The translations under genes and the position numbers were made by a program. Below, piece after piece: positions 1-8,608 of a stretch of 64,000 nucleotides of DNA. The DNA comes from Leptospirales bacterium (GTDB lineage: Bacteria; Spirochaetota; Leptospiria; Leptospirales; Leptonemataceae). The stretch lies in NCBI GenBank assembly GCA_019694655.1, contig JAIBBN010000013.1, forward strand, positions 26,440 through 90,439, written 5' to 3'. The notes under the pieces are model-generated. The model was not told where the DNA came from and ran no database searches. It saw only the letters and a list, made by a program, of their open reading frames with translations. The first letter of the stretch is position 1, and each line of letters starts with the position of its first letter.

Positions 1-1
1 T

Positions 2-457
2 TTCAGCTTGCGCCTTCAGCTTGAGACTTCGCCGGCAGCGCGCGTCTATTTGTGTCGCAACAGCGTTGCGCTACAGCTGCACGGCGCAAGCCTTCCCCGC
101 TCGCGACTGCTGCAGTTAAGGGACTGTCTTTTTCTGCCCGCCGACATTGCCAATCTGACACAGATCATTGGTCGCCAATCCGGCGACTTTGTACTGTTGC
201 AACAATCGGCGACGCAGACAGACGATGCTCCATTTGCGGCCGAAGACGCCGATCGGATAGCCGCCCATGGAAGCCCGCTGCAGACCAAAGATTGCGAGAA
301 CAGGTCCTGGCATCTGCTTAACCTGCATAGCGACGGCGAGGGCGTACTGGTAGCGGAACTGGAAGCGCTCGCGATGCAAGGTCGCGCCGGAGCATACAGC
401 GCCGGAATTGCCCGGGAAATTGTATTGCTGCGGCCGCCTCTGCGCCCCGCCCGTTAA
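2..457 (+). CDS. Hypothetical protein, 5' end possibly outside the window
   Basis: The reading frame is already open at base 2 and ends with TAA at 455-457. A TTG at position 8 could be a start, but no convincing ribosome binding site is visible, so this is probably the C-terminal part of a longer protein. The visible 150 or so residues are soluble, with no membrane segment and no motif I recognise. It converges on the DEAD-box helicase gene, leaving about 30 bp between the two stop codons. Its function is unknown. Confidence 0.5.
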   Translation, partial: FSLRLQLETSPAARVYLCRNSVALQLHGASLPRSRLLQLRDCLFLPADIANLTQIIGRQSGDFVLLQQSATQTDDAPFAAEDADRIAAHGSPLQTKDCENRSWHLLNLHSDGEGVLVAELEALAMQGRAGAYSAGIAREIVLLRPPLRPAR

Positions 458-487
458 TGACGCGGCGCCTGGCGGCCGGTGCAGTAG

Positions 488-2428
488 CTATTCAGATTGC
501 TCGCCGGCGCTGCGCGAGCGTCCGCGGCCGCCGCGACGCCGACGCCGCCGGCTGTTACGCTGGCCTTCGCCGCTCTCGGCGCTGCTGCTGCGCTCGCTGC
601 GGGCTGCCCCATCCGGTTGTCGACCGTTCTGAGCGCCGCCGGCGCGCGGCTCGCCGCGACGATGGCGTTCGCCACGTTCCCCGGAACGACCGCGACCGCC
701 GCGAGAGCGACGGCGGCGGGATTCTTCACTTTCGCCTCGTCCCGTCCCTGCCGCCTTCTTCCTGCCAATGCCAAAGAAGGCCAATATTCTTCGCCAGAGA
801 CCTGGCTTTTGCTGACGATCCGTGCGTTCCCGATTCGACCGCCCCCGTCGGCCGCGTCCACGCCGACGTCCGCCGCCCTGCTCTTCGGAATTCGCGGAGC
901 GTCCGCTGCGATCTCCCTGATTTCCGCGCTCCTCGCGGCCGTTGCGGCGATGCTGGGAGTCCCTGCCGCCACGGCCTGCGGGGCGGCGGTATTCATCTTC
1001 ATAGTCTGGCGCCCCATGCAAAGCCACCAATCGATCGCGCTCGCGCACGCTCATGGGTTCGGCTGATGGTCGCTGACCGCTGCCGCGCCGACGGTTGCCA
1101 ATGTCGTCATCCAGTTCTGCTTCGGGCTCGGCTCGATTTCCGTCTACTTCGGCCTCTGATTCTCGGCTACGGCCGCGACCGCGCCTGCGGCGCGAACCGC
1201 GGCTGCGGGAATCGTCGCCTCGGGATTCGGTGGAAGCTCCGCGCTCCTCCGACTCTTCATCACGATGATTGGGATCGCGGAAAGGCTCTCGTTCTCCCTC
1301 AGGGTACTGCAGGTATTCTGTATTCAACTCGTCCACGGGTATTTTCACTCCAAGGTATCTCTGGATTCTGGGAAGGTTCTCGTAGTCCTCTTCCGAGCAA
1401 TACGAGACGCTGACCCCGCTCTTACCCGCGCGCGCCGTGCGTCCAATTCGATGTACATAAGACTCGCTATCCTGGGGAAGGTCGTAGTTGAACACGTGGG
1501 TAATGTCGTCCACGTCCAGGCCGCGGCTGGCAACATCAGTCGCCACCAGCACTGTGTAGTGTCCCAGTTTGAAGTCTTTGAGCAAACGAACTCGTTTCTT
1601 TTGATCGAGCAGCGAAGAGATGCCAGTAGCGGCGATGCCCTTGCGTTGCAATACGCGAACGATGTGCTGCACGCGGTGCTTGTAGTTGCTGAAGACAATA
1701 GCCTTCATGCCAGGCACAGCCAGTATCTGGTTTACCAGATAGGGGTCCTTCTCGTGACGCCCCAGATGCAGCAATCGTTGGTCGATCTTATCTACGGCAA
1801 CCGATTCTGATTCAATGCGAATCTCGACCGGGTCCTTCATGTAGTCGGCGGCGAGTCGCATTACGTAGTACGATAGAGTCGCCGAAAACAGCATGGTCTG
1901 AGCGTTCTCCGGCGCGTGCCGCATGATGTAGCGTACGTCGCGAATGAAGCCCATGTCGAACATGCGGTCCGCTTCATCGAGAATCAGATAGCGCAGCCCG
2001 CCCAGATCGACTTTGCCTTGTTTCATGTAGTCAATCAGGCGACCGGGGGTTGCCGCGATAATTGACGGTGCGCGCGCCAGCGCCTGTTCCTGCTTGCGAT
2101 ATTCTTCGCCGCCATAGATGGCAACGACCTCCGCCGAGCGTCCGCTGAGCATGCGTTGGGCCTCTTCGGCAATTTGCAGGCAAAGTTCGCGCGTAGGCGT
2201 AACGACCAGGGCGATGGGGCCCGGCACATTTTCGAGGTAGATCCGGTTCAACACCGGCAGCAGAAAGGCGAGGGTCTTGCCGGTTCCGGTCTGGGAGATG
2301 CCGGCAATATCGCGGCCCTCCAACAGCGGCCCCAGGCACTGCTCCTGAATCGGCGTGAGGTCGGAAAAACCGACGGCGGCGATGGCCGCCCGCAGATCCG
2401 GGTGCAGCTCGGTATCAGCAAATTTCAC
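488..2428 (-). CDS. DEAD-box ATP-dependent RNA helicase (RhlB/RhlE-like) with long RGG-type tail
   Basis: An ATP-dependent RNA-unwinding enzyme of 646 residues starting at GTG. The helicase core occupies about residues 1-375: Q-motif region (TPIQ at 25-28), Walker A SQTGTGKT at 45-52, PTREL near 78, DEAD at 151-154, SAT at 182-184 and HRIGRTARAG at 326-335. The segment after motif VI resembles RhlB. The last 270 residues are low-complexity and rich in Arg, Gly, Ser and Glu, which suggests nonspecific RNA binding or condensate formation. They are interrupted at 541-558 by a short hydrophobic/basic stretch (GLWRRILAFFGIGRKK). The tail is far longer than in E. coli RhlB (421 aa). It is likely involved in RNA decay or ribosome assembly, but I cannot tell which DEAD-box orthologue it is. 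Confidence 0.93.
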   Translation of the reverse strand: MKFADTELHPDLRAAIAAVGFSDLTPIQEQCLGPLLEGRDIAGISQTGTGKTLAFLLPVLNRIYLENVPGPIALVVTPTRELCLQIAEEAQRMLSGRSAEVVAIYGGEEYRKQEQALARAPSIIAATPGRLIDYMKQGKVDLGGLRYLILDEADRMFDMGFIRDVRYIMRHAPENAQTMLFSATLSYYVMRLAADYMKDPVEIRIESESVAVDKIDQRLLHLGRHEKDPYLVNQILAVPGMKAIVFSNYKHRVQHIVRVLQRKGIAATGISSLLDQKKRVRLLKDFKLGHYTVLVATDVASRGLDVDDITHVFNYDLPQDSESYVHRIGRTARAGKSGVSVSYCSEEDYENLPRIQRYLGVKIPVDELNTEYLQYPEGEREPFRDPNHRDEESEERGASTESRGDDSRSRGSRRRRGRGRSRESEAEVDGNRAEPEAELDDDIGNRRRGSGQRPSAEPMSVRERDRLVALHGAPDYEDEYRRPAGRGGRDSQHRRNGREERGNQGDRSGRSANSEEQGGGRRRGRGRRGRSNRERTDRQQKPGLWRRILAFFGIGRKKAAGTGRGESEESRRRRSRGGRGRSGERGERHRRGEPRAGGAQNGRQPDGAARSERSSSAESGEGQRNSRRRRRRGGRGRSRSAGEQSE

Positions 2429-2514
2429 TGACCGCTAGGGATTGGCCAGGGGGGCCGGGGGTCAAGTGCAATGACAGAAGGCGGCAGGCGAACGGCCGCT
2501 CTCTGGCTGTGTTT

Positions 2515-3588
2515 TCATCGAAATCCAAGCCGAAGCGGGCCGCTGTGCACCTCCAGAGCGCTCAGCGGCAAGGCAGTGGCGTTGACCGTTACACGGGTAA
2601 AGCTGCCGGCCACTCCGCTGGCCGATGTGCAAATGGCTCCATTATTTGCTATGTCATCGCCTGCGGCGACATAGAGGCCGTTGGAGTAGGCGACGCCGCG
2701 AATCAGCTCGCCAGCGCCGCCGGTCATACAACCAAGCGCGCCGCCGGACCAGCTACTTTCCATACCAGTTACCGTGTAGTAAATATCGCCGTTGTCTCCG
2801 GTGCAAAAGAAACGATCTCCTGCAAAATAGATCTGTCCGTTGCAAGAACCGACTGCAGAGGCGCTGGCAAAGATCGCCGTCTTCAAGTCGGAGGAAAAGA
2901 CTTCAACATCCGAACCCGTGCTGCCAAAGATCCAGCGATTGTTGCCATAGGCCGTCGTGTAGCCAAAAACTGAAACTGTACGAGTTGAAACGCCCCACGT
3001 CCCCGTCAGGCCGCCGGGACTGAAGTAGTTTGTGGAAGCCCCGGCTTGCGCGGCTGCAAATAGGCCGCCGCCGTAGAATGGACGCGTCAAGCCCACTGCG
3101 GCGCCAGGAGATTGCAGCGACCAGTTGATGCCGTCAAAGGAAATAAGTACGGTTCCAGACGCGCCGGTGGCGACAAAATGCCCGCCGCCAAAGGTCACGC
3201 CGTTCAAATTGTTGGATGTTCCTGAGGCGCCAACGGTCCAATTCACGAGATCGGTTGAGTGGACCAACGATCCGCTGAGGCCCACGGCAACATAGCGGCC
3301 ATTGCCGTAAGCCGTATCCGCCAGACCTGCAGGCGAACCAGTGGCGATGGGTCCGTTCCAGCTGCGACCATTATAGGAAAAAAAAGCATTCGTACCGGAA
3401 AGCGCAACAAACACGATATCCGGAACCAGTGATGCCGCCAGTGCCGCTTGAATCGAACAGGTCGCGTCGCCTGATGAACAATCCGCGTCGTCTAGAAAGC
3501 AGCCGGCGCTCCACAGCGCAAGCATCGCTATCGATAGGCGCCGGCGGATTGGCTTGTGCCACACTCCAGTATTGAAGGCCCTCTGCAT
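2515..3588 (-). CDS. Putative lipoprotein with propeller-like repeats
   Basis: A 357-residue exported protein. A basic N-terminus and hydrophobic stretch lead to a lipobox ending WSAGC, with the lipidated Cys at residue 30. The mature part contains recurring short motifs of the type S-[FTY]-[DNS]-G-x-x-W (YNGRSW, STDLVNW, SFDGINW) separated by Gly-rich segments such as YGNGRYVAVG and FGGGHFVATG. This pattern is typical of BNR/sialidase-like or photosystem-II-stability-factor-like beta-propellers. No catalytic residues are evident. It is probably a surface or periplasmic binding protein, monocistronic, lying between the helicase and the DUF817 gene. Confidence 0.75.
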   Translation of the reverse strand: MQRAFNTGVWHKPIRRRLSIAMLALWSAGCFLDDADCSSGDATCSIQAALAASLVPDIVFVALSGTNAFFSYNGRSWNGPIATGSPAGLADTAYGNGRYVAVGLSGSLVHSTDLVNWTVGASGTSNNLNGVTFGGGHFVATGASGTVLISFDGINWSLQSPGAAVGLTRPFYGGGLFAAAQAGASTNYFSPGGLTGTWGVSTRTVSVFGYTTAYGNNRWIFGSTGSDVEVFSSDLKTAIFASASAVGSCNGQIYFAGDRFFCTGDNGDIYYTVTGMESSWSGGALGCMTGGAGELIRGVAYSNGLYVAAGDDIANNGAICTSASGVAGSFTRVTVNATALPLSALEVHSGPLRLGFR

Positions 3589-3648
3589 GTTAGATCCGAG
3601 TAAATGGCGCAGATACTTCCAAGCAATTTTTGACGAAAAGGCAAGCGT

Positions 3649-4473
3649 CTAGATGCGCGCCCCACGCCGTTCTTTCCAGTGGCGCAATCCGGCAACCAGC
3701 AAGAAGCTCACAATAACCAGCAATGACCAGCTGCTAATTTTGCCAAGGCCCACAACTTTCCAGCCCTGGTGTTGATGCGGGTAACTCCAGGCGCCAAGCA
3801 GAGTAGAGATATTTTCGGCAAACCAGATGGCAACGCCCACCAGCAAGAAGCCAAGCGTTGCAGGCATTGAGTATTCTCGCTGTCGGGGGCGTACAATGAC
3901 GCTGGTCCTTGCAAAAAGCAAAAGCGTCGCGACCGTCAGCCACCAGCGTAAATCAACAAAGAAGTGGTGCGTAAAAAAGTTGATGTAGATCAGAACGCCC
4001 AGCAGCGCCGATAGCGCGTAGTTCGGAGCATGCGCCAGCCGCATGCGCAACAGCCGGAAAACCTGAACAATGTAGCTGGCCACTGCGGCGTACATGAAAC
4101 CGCTGTAGAGCGGCACATTCAGGACTTTTATGCGGCCCTCGCCGGGATAAGACCAGGAGCCAATGGCTGGATGAGTCTTGAAGACCTCAAGGGCAAAGCC
4201 CAGCAGATGAAAAACGCCGAGAGTCAAAAGTTCATCGCGCGTCTCAAGTCGCAGAACAATGAGCGTCGCCTGGATCAACACAGCGCCGACGAAGATCAGG
4301 TCGTAACGCGCAATGCCCATCGCGGGCAACTTTCCGACAGCATAGAGAAGAACGAAGAAACTCCCGGCGAAGATGCAAGATCGCGCCTCCAGCCAAATGG
4401 ATGCGAGCGCATCTCGCCAGAGCTCGGGCCAGGGCACAACGAAGGCGGCGCGAAAAACGGAAACCGGCGGCAC
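3649..4473 (-). CDS. DUF817 family integral membrane protein
   Basis: A 274-residue polytopic membrane protein with about eight hydrophobic segments. It contains the conserved family features FEVFKTHPAIGSWSYP and GAWSYPHQHQGW and a His/Phe-rich segment NFFTHHFFVDLRW. These match the uncharacterised DUF817 family (Bacillus YoaT-like). No biochemical role is established for the family. It is the last gene of a minus-strand series and begins 30 bp after the stop of the preceding single-TM protein, so cotranscription with the upstream envelope operon is plausible but not certain. Confidence 0.85.
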   Translation of the reverse strand: MPPVSVFRAAFVVPWPELWRDALASIWLEARSCIFAGSFFVLLYAVGKLPAMGIARYDLIFVGAVLIQATLIVLRLETRDELLTLGVFHLLGFALEVFKTHPAIGSWSYPGEGRIKVLNVPLYSGFMYAAVASYIVQVFRLLRMRLAHAPNYALSALLGVLIYINFFTHHFFVDLRWWLTVATLLLFARTSVIVRPRQREYSMPATLGFLLVGVAIWFAENISTLLGAWSYPHQHQGWKVVGLGKISSWSLLVIVSFLLVAGLRHWKERRGARI

Positions 4474-4503
4474 GGTGCAGAGGCCCTCTGCCGCCAGGGA
4501 GGG

Positions 4504-4845
4504 TCAAGGTCGATTCAATTCCAGGCCAGAAGGCGCCGGGTTCGCTGCGGCGCCGGAGGCCGTGCTGCGCTCCAGCTGGGCCTCTACAAAGCGAAGTTCC
4601 CGTTCAATCTGCGGCAGCTGGACGCGCAGCGCGGCGCCGCATGTATGCTCGCGGCAATGCTGTTGCTGACGCAGCAAACTCTGGCGTCGCTCCAGCAAGG
4701 CAGCATGTATCTCCTGTCGGCGGGAGGCCGCTTCAAGATCCTGCATGATCCACAGCGCTGCTGCAGCAGCGGCAGACGGGATAAGGAGCAACGCCAGGAT
4801 ACTTGCAACCCACGCACCCGTGCTATTACGCGCCTCAACGGTCAT
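4504..4845 (-). CDS. Small single-TM coiled-coil protein
   Basis: A 113-residue protein with one transmembrane segment (about 12-34, Ala/Leu-rich) followed by a highly charged, Gln/Arg/Glu-rich helical region likely to form a coiled coil. It has two cysteines at about 64 and 69. The start codon overlaps the stop of the upstream gene (ATGA at 4842-4845), which supports both the start choice and translational coupling. I recognise no family. Its topology, short N-terminus inside and helical domain outside, resembles small accessory subunits of envelope complexes, but no function can be assigned. Confidence 0.6.
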   Translation of the reverse strand: MTVEARNSTGAWVASILALLLIPSAAAAAALWIMQDLEAASRRQEIHAALLERRQSLLRQQQHCREHTCGAALRVQLPQIERELRFVEAQLERSTASGAAANPAPSGLELNRP

Positions 4846-5426
4846 GGCGATGAAACGCGGCCTGGCGTCGTAGCCAGCGGGATGCCAATCATATCATCGA
4901 GCTGTGTGGCAATTCGCTCTGCCATCTCGCGCGACTCCGCCGGCGAATGAAAATTCAGATCGCGGGCGTAGAGCCGGATCTCCCCAAGCTTTTCGCCGCC
5001 GGCAGTCTGAAAAATATCGACGGCCACCAGCACTTGCAGTCGCTCTTCTACCAGCTCGACTGTTCGCTGCTCCTGAACGCGACCCTGCAGATAGAGCCTC
5101 GTGGGCACTGCATTGGCTACCCGCGCAATTTCCTGGGGCGTCAATAGACCGGAGGAGACAATGCCATTTTCGTGAAGCAGTCGTTCCGTCTCGATCTGCT
5201 CAACAATGGCGAAGCCGCGGCGGCGCAGCGCAAATGCCAGCGATTCGCCGATATTGCGGGCGGCAAGCGCTCGGGCGCCCAGCGCCTCAAAGCGACCAAT
5301 GGCCGCCTCGCGGCGCACAGCGCCGGCCAGCCAGGGCTCGGTTCGAACCGATTCAACAACATAGGCGCTGCAGTTGCCAAACGCGACGGCCAGCGCAGCG
5401 GCACAATGCACTATCGTTCGTTTCAT
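4842..5426 (-). CDS. Exported protein, possible lipoprotein with CsgG/LpoB-like fold
   Basis: A 194-residue protein. The start at 5426 forms an ATGA overlap with the stop of the preceding gene, and I prefer it to an in-frame upstream extension that would run deep into that gene. The N-terminus is a signal sequence ending FGNC (Cys19), acceptable as a spirochaete-type lipobox. The mature part has alternating helix/strand segments, with an N-terminal half that looks like a GRF.../LAARNIGESLAFALR.../RRGFAIVEQIETERLLHE pattern. A C-terminal strand-rich part (VPTRLYLQGRVQEQ, LQVLVAVDIFQT, GEIRLYARDL) recalls CsgG/LpoB-like periplasmic domains. This fold assignment is tentative. It is the fifth gene after hscC in a coupled operon. 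Confidence 0.62.
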   Translation of the reverse strand: MKRTIVHCAAALAVAFGNCSAYVVESVRTEPWLAGAVRREAAIGRFEALGARALAARNIGESLAFALRRRGFAIVEQIETERLLHENGIVSSGLLTPQEIARVANAVPTRLYLQGRVQEQRTVELVEERLQVLVAVDIFQTAGGEKLGEIRLYARDLNFHSPAESREMAERIATQLDDMIGIPLATTPGRVSSP

Positions 5427-6040
5427 AGGCAGCACCGAAAGCCAAGTTCCTGCTGTCGCAGTTCCGGCGGAGCATGCAGGCGAAAAAAGCAAGAGGCGCG
5501 TTGGCCGCTGGCATACGAACCGCCCGCGGCGACGGCCAATCCGCCGCGATCGTCTGCTACCCACTCCATCAGGTTTCCCACCATATCATGAATTCCAAAC
5601 TCGTTGCGGCATGATTCGCTGAGGCCGGAGTCTTCGGCGGCGTCGGCTTGTACCCGGCAGCGGCCAGCAACGTAGTCGCTGCCATAAGAGTAGCGAAAGC
5701 CATGCAGACCCAAACAGGCGCTGGTCCATTCCGCAAGGCTACAGAGACGCTTACCGCCGGCAGCGCAGGCCTGCTGTGCTTCGTCTCTGGTGATTGCCGA
5801 CCTTGGACGTTGCAAGGGCGCCGGTAGAAATTGGCCCGGCGCGATTTCGGCTACTTCAAAGGGATCGATGCGAAAGGCCGTGGCAATGCCGCCAACAACA
5901 ATCATGTTGTCCGGGCCCAGCAATTCCGTTCGACGATCAGCGCCCGGCGCCGAATAAAGCGGGCGGGCAGTTTCGGCCGCAGCGCAAAACGATGTACAGA
6001 TGACGGACAGCAACATTGGTAAAATATGTTTGAGGCTCAT
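5423..6040 (-). CDS. Exported formylglycine-generating-enzyme-like (SUMF1 / C-type-lectin fold) protein
   Basis: A 205-residue protein with an N-terminal signal peptide (hydrophobic to about residue 20, then AAAETA). It carries the sulfatase-modifying-factor/FGE core: a CAAGGKRLCSLAEW segment (the family's A-GKRLPTEAEWE region), NEFGIHDMVGNLMEWVAD and a terminal GFRCCL. The catalytic Cys pair of true FGE is not clearly conserved in context, and the protein is shorter than enzymes of this family (about 280-370 aa). It is therefore more likely a binding or structural domain of this fold than an active oxidase. Start and stop both overlap neighbours by 4 bp, placing it firmly in the hscC-led operon. 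Confidence 0.82.
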   Translation of the reverse strand: MSLKHILPMLLSVICTSFCAAAETARPLYSAPGADRRTELLGPDNMIVVGGIATAFRIDPFEVAEIAPGQFLPAPLQRPRSAITRDEAQQACAAGGKRLCSLAEWTSACLGLHGFRYSYGSDYVAGRCRVQADAAEDSGLSESCRNEFGIHDMVGNLMEWVADDRGGLAVAAGGSYASGQRASCFFRLHAPPELRQQELGFRCCL

Positions 6041-6780
6041 GGATGCTCCGCCTGAGGCAGGCCGCGATTTGCGTCTACGCCCAGCTGAATTCGCCGCACC
6101 ACCATCGGCGGCGGCTGGACCGCCGCGCTTGCTGCACTTTGCATAGCCGAGTCGGCGCCGCCCGCCGCCGGCGGCAATCCGCTCCAGAAAGTGTAGAGTG
6201 CAACAGCGCCGCTCCCTTCCTGAAATCGCAGCCGCAGCCAGAGATAAGGATTCAAGCGGCCTATCAATTCACGGCCATCGCTCAGGCGTAAACGGCAGCG
6301 AATCGGAAAGAAAAGCGTGCGCACTCCCTCGGCAGTGCGCAAATCTCCGGCCGCTGCCCAATCCTGAAATTCCAACTCCGCAATCTGCTGCACTTCAATT
6401 CGAAGGCTCTCGCCGTCTTCCAGGCTGCGCAATTCGAGATATCTTCCGGGCAGCCTCAAGATACCAGTGCGTACAGCGCCGCCTGCCAATTCGATTTGCG
6501 CGGGCAGCTCGGGAAGGGCTGCTGGCAAGGCAGCGGACGCAGACTGCTCGGTTGGCGCGACCGGCGCGCTGCGCGCCGGCCGTTGCTCGCCAAGCTCGCG
6601 CTCCATACGATCGAGAATCTCGTTCTCATTGATGACGCTGGCCCCTGGCGTATAGGCTTCTCCTTCAGCAATGAGCTCCAACGGCCGTGCGAATTGAATC
6701 GTCACAACTATGGAGATAAGCCGGCGCACGGTTGTGCGGCTGAAAATGAATCGGCGCCAATATTGATTGGATGTCGTCAT
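6037..6780 (-). CDS. Membrane-anchored or exported protein of unknown function
   Basis: A 247-residue protein. I place the start at 6780, 10 bp after the upstream stop and with an AGGA-type ribosome binding site, because a longer in-frame version would overlap the upstream gene by about 90 bp. A basic N-terminus and a hydrophobic segment at about 20-40 suggest a signal anchor. A Pro/Ala-rich linker (about 65-95) follows. The region 95-215 is strand-rich with repeated short elements (AQIELAGGAVRTGILRLPGRYLELRSL, in part; LRLSDGRELIGRLNPY), reminiscent of SH3/Sm-like barrels of unknown role. No enzyme motif is present. The stop overlaps the next start (ATGA). Confidence 0.6.
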   Translation of the reverse strand: MTTSNQYWRRFIFSRTTVRRLISIVVTIQFARPLELIAEGEAYTPGASVINENEILDRMERELGEQRPARSAPVAPTEQSASAALPAALPELPAQIELAGGAVRTGILRLPGRYLELRSLEDGESLRIEVQQIAELEFQDWAAAGDLRTAEGVRTLFFPIRCRLRLSDGRELIGRLNPYLWLRLRFQEGSGAVALYTFWSGLPPAAGGADSAMQSAASAAVQPPPMVVRRIQLGVDANRGLPQAEHP

Positions 6781-6790
6781 CAGTCCTGGC

Positions 6791-7414
6791 TCATTGTTGC
6801 AGGCGAATAGGATGTTCGGCAACGAGTCGTGCGCTGATTTCGGCGCGAAGCTCACGCTGACGAACGGCAAGCGCTTCGCCAATCAGCCGACGACGCAAGC
6901 GCTCTGCATCACGGCCTGCCAGTCGCGGATTCTGCAAGGCCGCCGTACGTAAATCGGCGGCGCTCGGTCCAGCATCGTGTAGCGCGCGCTGCAGGCTGCT
7001 AAATCTTCCGCGTTCATAGTAGTAGTAGTCTTCTAACAACTGTTCGATTCGGGGGGCCAGATAGCTCGCAGCCTCGGACGATTCGAATATGCCAAGCCGG
7101 AAGCCCTCGGCAATTGCCAGCCGACGCAGGGCCAGGCGACGCAGGGCCAGGTTGCGAGCTTCCGTTGCCATTCCCTGCAATGCAACAGGTCCCAGTTCTT
7201 CCCCGGATCGATTGACCAGATGCAAATCGCCCTCGAAGACGCGGGCGCCGCCAGCCTCGGCCAATTGCGGACCGCGCTCGCTCCCGTAAGCGCGCTGCTG
7301 CAAAGCTTCCAACAGGTTCTGCACCCTTGAACGGCAGGACAGCGCGGCAGCGGCAAAGAGCAGCAAGACACAGGCAAGCCGGAGGCGCCGCCAGCAATGA
7401 AAGCTGCAGTTCAT
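6791..7414 (-). CDS. Putative lipoprotein, helical
   Basis: A 207-residue protein. The start at 7414 gives a clean lipoprotein signal (RRLRLACVLLLFAAAALSC, Cys27), whereas an upstream in-frame extension would run into the J-like gene. The mature part is largely helical and charged. The segment from about residue 105, with leucine/arginine repeats and then YLAPRIEQLLEDYYYYE, faintly recalls SurA-type N-terminal chaperone regions, but no PPIase domain follows. A perfect 5-residue duplication (ALRRL twice) corresponds to a 15-bp DNA tandem repeat. It begins 65 bp after the J-like gene and ends 10 bp before the next start. Confidence 0.62.
   Translation of the reverse strand: MNCSFHCWRRLRLACVLLLFAAAALSCRSRVQNLLEALQQRAYGSERGPQLAEAGGARVFEGDLHLVNRSGEELGPVALQGMATEARNLALRRLALRRLAIAEGFRLGIFESSEAASYLAPRIEQLLEDYYYYERGRFSSLQRALHDAGPSAADLRTAALQNPRLAGRDAERLRRRLIGEALAVRQRELRAEISARLVAEHPIRLQQ
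7121..7150 (-). repeat. 15-bp tandem duplication inside lipoprotein gene
   Basis: Two adjacent 15-base units (7121-7135 and 7136-7150) differ only in their first base. They are in frame and encode ALRRL twice in the helical part of the lipoprotein. This is consistent with a recent slippage duplication. Confidence 0.8.
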
Positions 7415-7479
7415 ACTGCCAGGTGCTTGGTCAGGCGGGGAATGTGAAAATTTTGCGAAAACCGCCGCAGCGACCGCGA

Positions 7480-8601
7480 TCAACGTATACTGTCGCCCCA
7501 CGGCGACGCGGCCGGCCCCTGACGACGGAGTCGCTGCGGATCATCAGCGGGCTGGGGGGCGGGTCGCACCTCGTCCCACGAGGACGGCGGAGCGGAAGGA
7601 GACGGACGCTCCGCGTCGGGAGAAGTCCTGGGAGATGGCGAAGCAGGCGTCGGCGAGGGCGTCGATTGATAGGGGCGGCGAAGAGTAGAGCCGCCGCTGG
7701 ATGGTTGTTGGTTGCGAAGAAATTCCTCCCGCTGCTCGCTTGAGGGTGGATTGCGATGGCGATTTCTGCTGCCGCTAAGGCAGAGTCGCCCGCCGTTAAA
7801 CAGAACAATAGCCAGGATAATCAGCCCTACCGGTATGCGCTTTTTTGTAGAGGACTTTGGCTTCGCGGATGACTCTATCCTGTGTTTTGCAAGCGTCTCG
7901 CCTAAGTCAAGACGCCGACGAATTGAGGACAGTCGCGCATTGTAGTGACTCAGGTCGCCCTGTCGCAATTGCGACCACTGAAAGGCGCTGTAAATGTGCT
8001 CGCCAAATACGGACGGAACCGGGACGCGCTGCTCCAGCTCGGCCAGCAGCGCGGCCTCCAGTTGTGCGCGTAGCTCAAAATTTTCGTAGGTGTCGCGCGT
8101 CAGAGCGCGATCAAACAAAGCGACGGCGTCAGCCTCCTGTCCGGACTCCAGGTACTGGCGCAGTTGAGCGAGGAACATTTCGTGTTCCAGACGAGCATCA
8201 TAATAGGGACGGCGAAGATCAAGCTCTGACTCAGGCGGAGCTCCTGGCATTCCGCCGGATGGCTGATCGTTTGCTGGCGACGGCGCAAGCTCCGGCTCTT
8301 CTACAAACGGAGGCAAGTGCGCATTCGCGGACGACCAAACTGGAGGCGGCGGAGGCTGATCTTGCCATTCAGGTCGCGGACTTACGTCAAGCGTGGAAAT
8401 ACGCAAATCTTCTGGCCGTAGTTCGCGCCCTTCGACCAACGACTTGAGAAGTTCGTATGACTCGCGCAGCCGCATAAAAGCCGCCGGGTCCTCATCAGCA
8501 TTGATTTCTTTCAGTCGACGCGCATAGGCGCGTCTGAGAACGGCTGGATCTTTGGTTGGCTTGATCGCCAGTTGTTGCCAGGCCTCTCTGCACGAAATCA
8601 T
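7480..8601 (-). CDS. Membrane-anchored J-like protein (DjlC-type) with degenerate HPD motif
   Basis: A 373-residue co-chaperone-like protein. Residues 1-55 align with the DjlB/DjlC variety of J domain (W-x-x-L-x-I-x-x-T-x-D at the start, RAYARRLKE, then DEDPAAFMRLRESYELL). In the place of HPD it has NAD (34-36), so the His and Pro needed for classical Hsp70 stimulation are missing. A Pro-rich linker (about 72-125) and a helical region (125-240) precede one transmembrane segment at about 257-276. After that comes a Pro/Ser/Arg-rich tail. It starts 7 bp after the hscC stop. This mirrors the known genetic pairing of E. coli hscC with djlB/djlC genes. I infer that it tethers HscC to the inner membrane. 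Confidence 0.8.
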   Translation of the reverse strand: MISCREAWQQLAIKPTKDPAVLRRAYARRLKEINADEDPAAFMRLRESYELLKSLVEGRELRPEDLRISTLDVSPRPEWQDQPPPPPVWSSANAHLPPFVEEPELAPSPANDQPSGGMPGAPPESELDLRRPYYDARLEHEMFLAQLRQYLESGQEADAVALFDRALTRDTYENFELRAQLEAALLAELEQRVPVPSVFGEHIYSAFQWSQLRQGDLSHYNARLSSIRRRLDLGETLAKHRIESSAKPKSSTKKRIPVGLIILAIVLFNGGRLCLSGSRNRHRNPPSSEQREEFLRNQQPSSGGSTLRRPYQSTPSPTPASPSPRTSPDAERPSPSAPPSSWDEVRPAPQPADDPQRLRRQGPAASPWGDSIR

Positions 8602-8608
8602 GACGCGT

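Noticed and set aside
457..1413. Long plus-strand open frame opposite the helicase tail
   Set aside because: It lies antisense to the Arg/Gly-rich tail of the helicase, has an Arg/Cys-heavy composition, no recognisable domain and no ribosome binding site. It is a by-product of G+C-rich repetitive codons.
5427..5564. Upstream in-frame start of the CsgG/LpoB-like gene
   Set aside because: It would overlap the FGE-like gene by 140 bp and place a basic, Cys-containing segment before the signal sequence. The ATGA overlap at 5423-5426 is the natural start.
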